From Adineta steineri (taxonomy: Eukaryota > Rotifera > Eurotatoria > Adinetida > Adinetidae), in assembly GCA_905250115.1 (NCBI GenBank), contig CAJNOI010000025.1, positions 102,717 to 166,716 on the forward strand: 64,000 nucleotides of DNA, written 5' to 3'. Numbering within the stretch: the stretch's first letter is position 1; the number at the start of each line of letters is the position of its first letter. This document shows, piece by piece, positions 60,862-64,000 of the stretch. Under the pieces are notes generated by a model, which worked only from the letters and a program-made list of their open reading frames with translations, made no database searches and was not told the DNA's origin. The translations under genes were made by a program, and so were the position numbers.

Positions 60862-61882
60862 TTTTTATTCTTTTCGATATATAATGAGCACAATAAAAAC
60901 CTCTATTTATTACGCAAATAAATAAAAGAAATACATAGCGACAGAGAAAAAGAAAAAAGAAAAAGAAACATATTATGACACATGCATTTATTCTATTCTA
61001 TTCTTTTTCTTTTATCGATTCTATGTTACCAAGTATAACAGAATGATAAGAAAATTGATTCATTGTATATAAATCTTATTATTCTTTTTTCTTTCCTACA
61101 TACTATGTACGTAATACGATGTTATAAGGACATTAGAATTACTATTTATATCGAAATGACATTTATTTTAACATACTTTTCTTTTTAATAAGAGAGATTT
61201 CATTTTTTTTTCAAAATCACGCTATGTTGATTAATTAGTTTTAATTAAATTCTTAATATAGATAAATAAGAAAACGAACTTAAAGTTTAATATATATATG
61301 TTACTATGTGGTTTTATTATATAGAGAAATTAGTCATTATAGATAAGCTAGACAATATATGGATTGCAGTGGCGGATCTAGGATTTTGGAAGGGGGGGGG
61401 AGCGATTTTGGCTAAAAGCTATTTTTGAGTCTAATCGAAGTAGTGTGAACCTATTTTTGCTGTAAAAATCAAAACAAAATTCGGAAGGGGGGGGGGGGCG
61501 ATCACGCCCTTCCCCTAAATCCTTCGCTGATGGGTTGTATAAATATTGAATTTCATAATAGAATTCGAATTTATTAGAGAGAATAAAGAATACCTAAATG
61601 AATGAAAATCTACATGCCTTTCTCCTGGAGTTATAATCATTTACTATTCCTCATAGGTAAGTTTAAGATTTTCATCTAAACTAATTTTGTGTTCATAACG
61701 TAGTATTAGATACTATACATGTGATAAAAAGTTTGAATTCAAAATTGAGAAATATTCATTTTTATATTTCAAACGAATCAATTTTTTGAAAATAAAATTT
61801 TAATAAAACTTTCTTTTCTTTTTTTTTAATACTAAATTCAAAATGAACAAAAATGAAATTTGCTATATTATCCTTTGTTTTA
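60862..61882. other. Intergenic region with a poly-G element
   Basis: No gene. It contains the MITE-like element at 61377-61532. Confidence 0.45.
61377..61532. mobile_element. MITE-like element with poly-G runs
   Basis: It starts CAGTGGCGGATCTAGG and ends CCCCTAAATCCTTCGCTGATG, a degraded inverted copy of the start. Two G runs (9 and 12 bases, 61392-61400 and 61487-61498) flank an AT-rich core. Ends of this sequence type are common on animal DNA-transposon MITEs. No clear target duplication. Confidence 0.55.
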
Positions 61883-62986
61883 TTACAACAGTTCGTATTC
61901 ATTATCAGTTAATGTTAATGATGTTTTACGTTTTTTATTTGGTGTTGAACGAAGAAAATCATCACATAGTTGTGCATGTATTGAATCAGATTTTGGAAGT
62001 AAATGATGCAGCAATTGACTATGATATAATTGCTGATTTTTTATTATTTTATCTAATTTAATTTGTGTTATATCAGATAATTCTTCTTTTGTTTTTTCTA
62101 ATTCTTTTCGTAATAATTTTATTTCTTTTTCTTTTGTTTCTTTATAATCTTCAAACTGTTTTTCAAGACATTTATATTTTATGATTAAATTCTCATCTTC
62201 TTCTACTTCTCCTTCTTCTTCTTCTTCAATATTCGGAAGTATCTAAAATCAAGAAAAAATTTTCTATTCAGATATTGAAGAAAAACAAATACGATTTAGT
62301 TTACGTTTCGATCAGGTTGATCATCAACATCATCTTCTTCCGTTGGAATAAATTTTGTAACATATACTTCTTCATCGTGAATATAATGTGGTCGAGCAAC
62401 TAGAATGCGATCAACAACATCATAGTCCTACAAAATATAAATTTTTCTTTACAGATAAAATGAATTGATATTTTTACATCATAATCAATTCGACCATTTT
62501 CATAATCAAAGTTTTTGATATGACCTAATTTTTGAAAATAATTTCTAAGAATTCGTCTATCATATCTAGTTGAATCTACTACAACTAATCGATTAGTAAC
62601 AACAAGTCGTTCCGGAATAGTTGCTGTAGTCCGTGATAATGCGCGTTTAACAAATACTTCTTCTCCATTAATTAAATGTGGTCGTTTAGACATAAATTGT
62701 ATTACAGAACTAGGTGATTGAAATGTAAGAAAAGCAAAACAATGATATACCTTAAGAGAATTTTTAGAATATAATATAGTTTAAATGATGAATATAGAAG
62801 AAAATTTATACATTATTATCTTTATCTCGATTTAATGAAAGATCAAGTATTGTACCATATTTTTCACAATATGGACGTAATGATTCTATAGGTACATTGC
62901 ATAAATTTCCGATAAATAATTGACGACTGAAAAAAACTATGAAGATTTTCATTTTTTTGCAATAAACTTTTCACTTACTCGCCCAT
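61883..62986 (-). CDS. RNA-binding protein with two RRM domains and a coiled coil
   Basis: The start at 62986 (MGD) splices after eight bases into RRM1 (RQLFIGNLCNVPIESLRPYC is RNP2 onward; YHCFAFLTF is RNP1). RRM2 follows (TNRLVVVDSTRYDRRILRNY, then IKNFDYENGRIDYD), with a rather degenerate RNP1. An acidic linker, a Lys/Glu-rich coiled coil (LLRKELEKTKEELSD) and a nuclear localisation-like NKKRKTS precede the stop at 61883-61885. Total about 300 residues over five or six short exons. The layout RRM-RRM-coiled coil recalls DBHS proteins or hnRNP types, but motif similarity is too weak to name an orthologue. Likely nuclear pre-mRNA or mRNA binding. Confidence 0.8.
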
Positions 62987-63766
62987 TATACTTTATTAAA
63001 AAAAATCTTTTAGTATTTATTTTTCATAATACAGTTTTTCTTATTAAGAACAAAAATACCCAAATTTATGTGAATAGGGGAAGAAAATACATTTTAATCG
63101 GATGCTTATAATAGAGGATAATTGACTCTAAGCGACATCTGAATCATAAATTTTCTCAATATTCAGATGAAATTATGGTTATTAATTCAACTCTTTCGTT
63201 AATATTTTTGATACGTTAAAGTCAGTTGAAATAATGGTAAAAAAAACATGACAGATATCAATATAATAAAGTATGACAGCAAGCCATAATGTTGTTTTTT
63301 TACTTCATTTCGAATTAATCTTGAATCTAGTATGACTATATATATATATATACTTCATGTCATCAAATGTAGTTCATGGTACAATTCTCATCAATATAAA
63401 GACTGAGTGAGTACACTATAATTTTCCTTTTATTAACTTTTTTAATCTTCCATGTTCGTTCTTAGTGAACCAAAATGCGTCACACTCTTGACATCGATTA
63501 TTATGATGTATAGATTTATAATTTATTCATATCTTTTTCATTGATTGTTTGTCCGAATGATAACAACTTGAATCAGTATGTTATTTCTGTTATTTACGAT
63601 TTTAATACTATATATATCTTAGATAATAAAATAGATCTTTTATATATAAATATAACTTTCAAAAATGTAAGTTCAGTACATTTTATTTTTTTTTCTTCAC
63701 TATAATTATTGTGAAAGAAATATTATATTACAAAATGAAAAATAACATAATTAATTACAATGATTA
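62987..63766. other. Intergenic region at right side
   Basis: AT-rich, with a TA microsatellite near 63338-63352; no gene seen. Confidence 0.4.
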
Positions 63767-64000
63767 TTAATTTTTGTCATATATAATTTGATTGAGAACA
63801 ATAACTAATGCCAAAATGAATGCATGATCTTCATTACCAACAATCCCAACGCCATATGTATCAGACAATGAAAAGAATTCTTTGCTTACGACTGCTACCA
63901 TTTGTCCATCTTTTGTTATTGTAAATGAATGTGCAAAAACAACAAGACCTTCTAATGAATATTGTCCATAAACAGAATTAATTTTAGATTTATGACGACA
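63767..64000 (-). CDS. LURP-one-related / Tubby C-like protein, C-terminal part
   Basis: An open frame of 77 codons ending at TAA 63767-63769 and running off the right edge. It matches the end of the LOR (LURP-one-related, DUF567) barrel, a relative of the Tubby C-terminal fold and phospholipid scramblases: SFTITKDGQMVAVVSKEFFS, then LSDTYGVGIV, then ILALVIVLNQIIYD. These proteins may bind phosphoinositides; many bdelloid and plant copies exist. The N-terminal part and start are outside the window. Confidence 0.8.
   Translation of the reverse strand, partial: CRHKSKINSVYGQYSLEGLVVFAHSFTITKDGQMVAVVSKEFFSLSDTYGVGIVGNEDHAFILALVIVLNQIIYDKN

Overview
The window is animal nuclear DNA and looks like a bdelloid rotifer (Adineta/Rotaria type). 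It is AT-rich and gene-dense, most introns are about 36-90 bp with GT..AG ends, and it carries families typical of bdelloid genomes: FG-GAP repeat proteins with an apple/PAN-like head, F-box exons, tandem LRR exons, divergent single-exon GPCRs and a single-exon trehalase. The genus cannot be fixed from sequence alone. A short run of N at 33585-33594 marks an assembly gap inside one gene.

Layout. 0.6-6.7 kb (-): muscle-type myosin heavy chain, head plus part of the rod; the last ~500 residues are missing on the left. 6.7-10.2 kb: non-coding with a degenerate tRNA-like gene. 10.3-11.3 kb (+): a gene with the zinc-binding His-Cys box of nuclear homing endonucleases (I-PpoI type), spread over spliceosomal introns. 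12.2-15.5 kb (-): protocadherin-like protein. 18.8-19.8 kb (-): rhodopsin-like GPCR. 21.0-24.8 kb (+): an F-box exon, then 17 tandem LRR exons separated by homologous ~57 bp introns. 25.8-26.3 kb (-): small secreted protein. 27.0-29.1 kb (-): GPCR with a somatomedin-B-like domain. 31.0-33.6 kb (-): signal peptide, PAN-like module, Ser/Thr linker and seven FG-GAP blades. 36.4-37.4 kb (+): Polycomb RAWUL protein without a RING and with a CtBP-type motif. 39.3-40.4 kb (-): MARCH-type E3 ligase. 41.9-43.4 kb (-): trehalase. 45.1-45.6 kb (+): EF-hand protein. 46.8-49.5 kb (-): VIT/vWA protein interrupted by an in-frame TGA. 49.7 kb (-): intron-containing tRNA-Ile(UAU). 50.5-57.8 kb (-): GAF-GAF cyclic nucleotide phosphodiesterase with an alternative first exon, a probable prenylated tail exon and a CaaX-ending gene nested antisense in one intron. 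59.9-60.9 kb (-): UBA-like + Josephin deubiquitinase. 61.9-63.0 kb (-): two-RRM protein. 63.8 kb to the right edge (-): end of a LURP-one/Tubby-like protein.

The neighbours do not form an operon or pathway; this is ordinary eukaryotic gene order. Between the genes lie short non-autonomous elements, including a 371 bp hAT-like MITE with an 8 bp target duplication, several imperfect inverted repeats, and four short G-rich/C-rich hairpins that resemble the bdelloid telomeric hexamer.

The most unusual items are the His-Cys box gene, the LRR exon array in which exons and introns were duplicated together, the UBA-Josephin fusion, the RING-less RAWUL protein with a PLDLS motif, and the phosphodiesterase locus. 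All coordinates come from reading splice signals and frames by eye, without transcript or database support.
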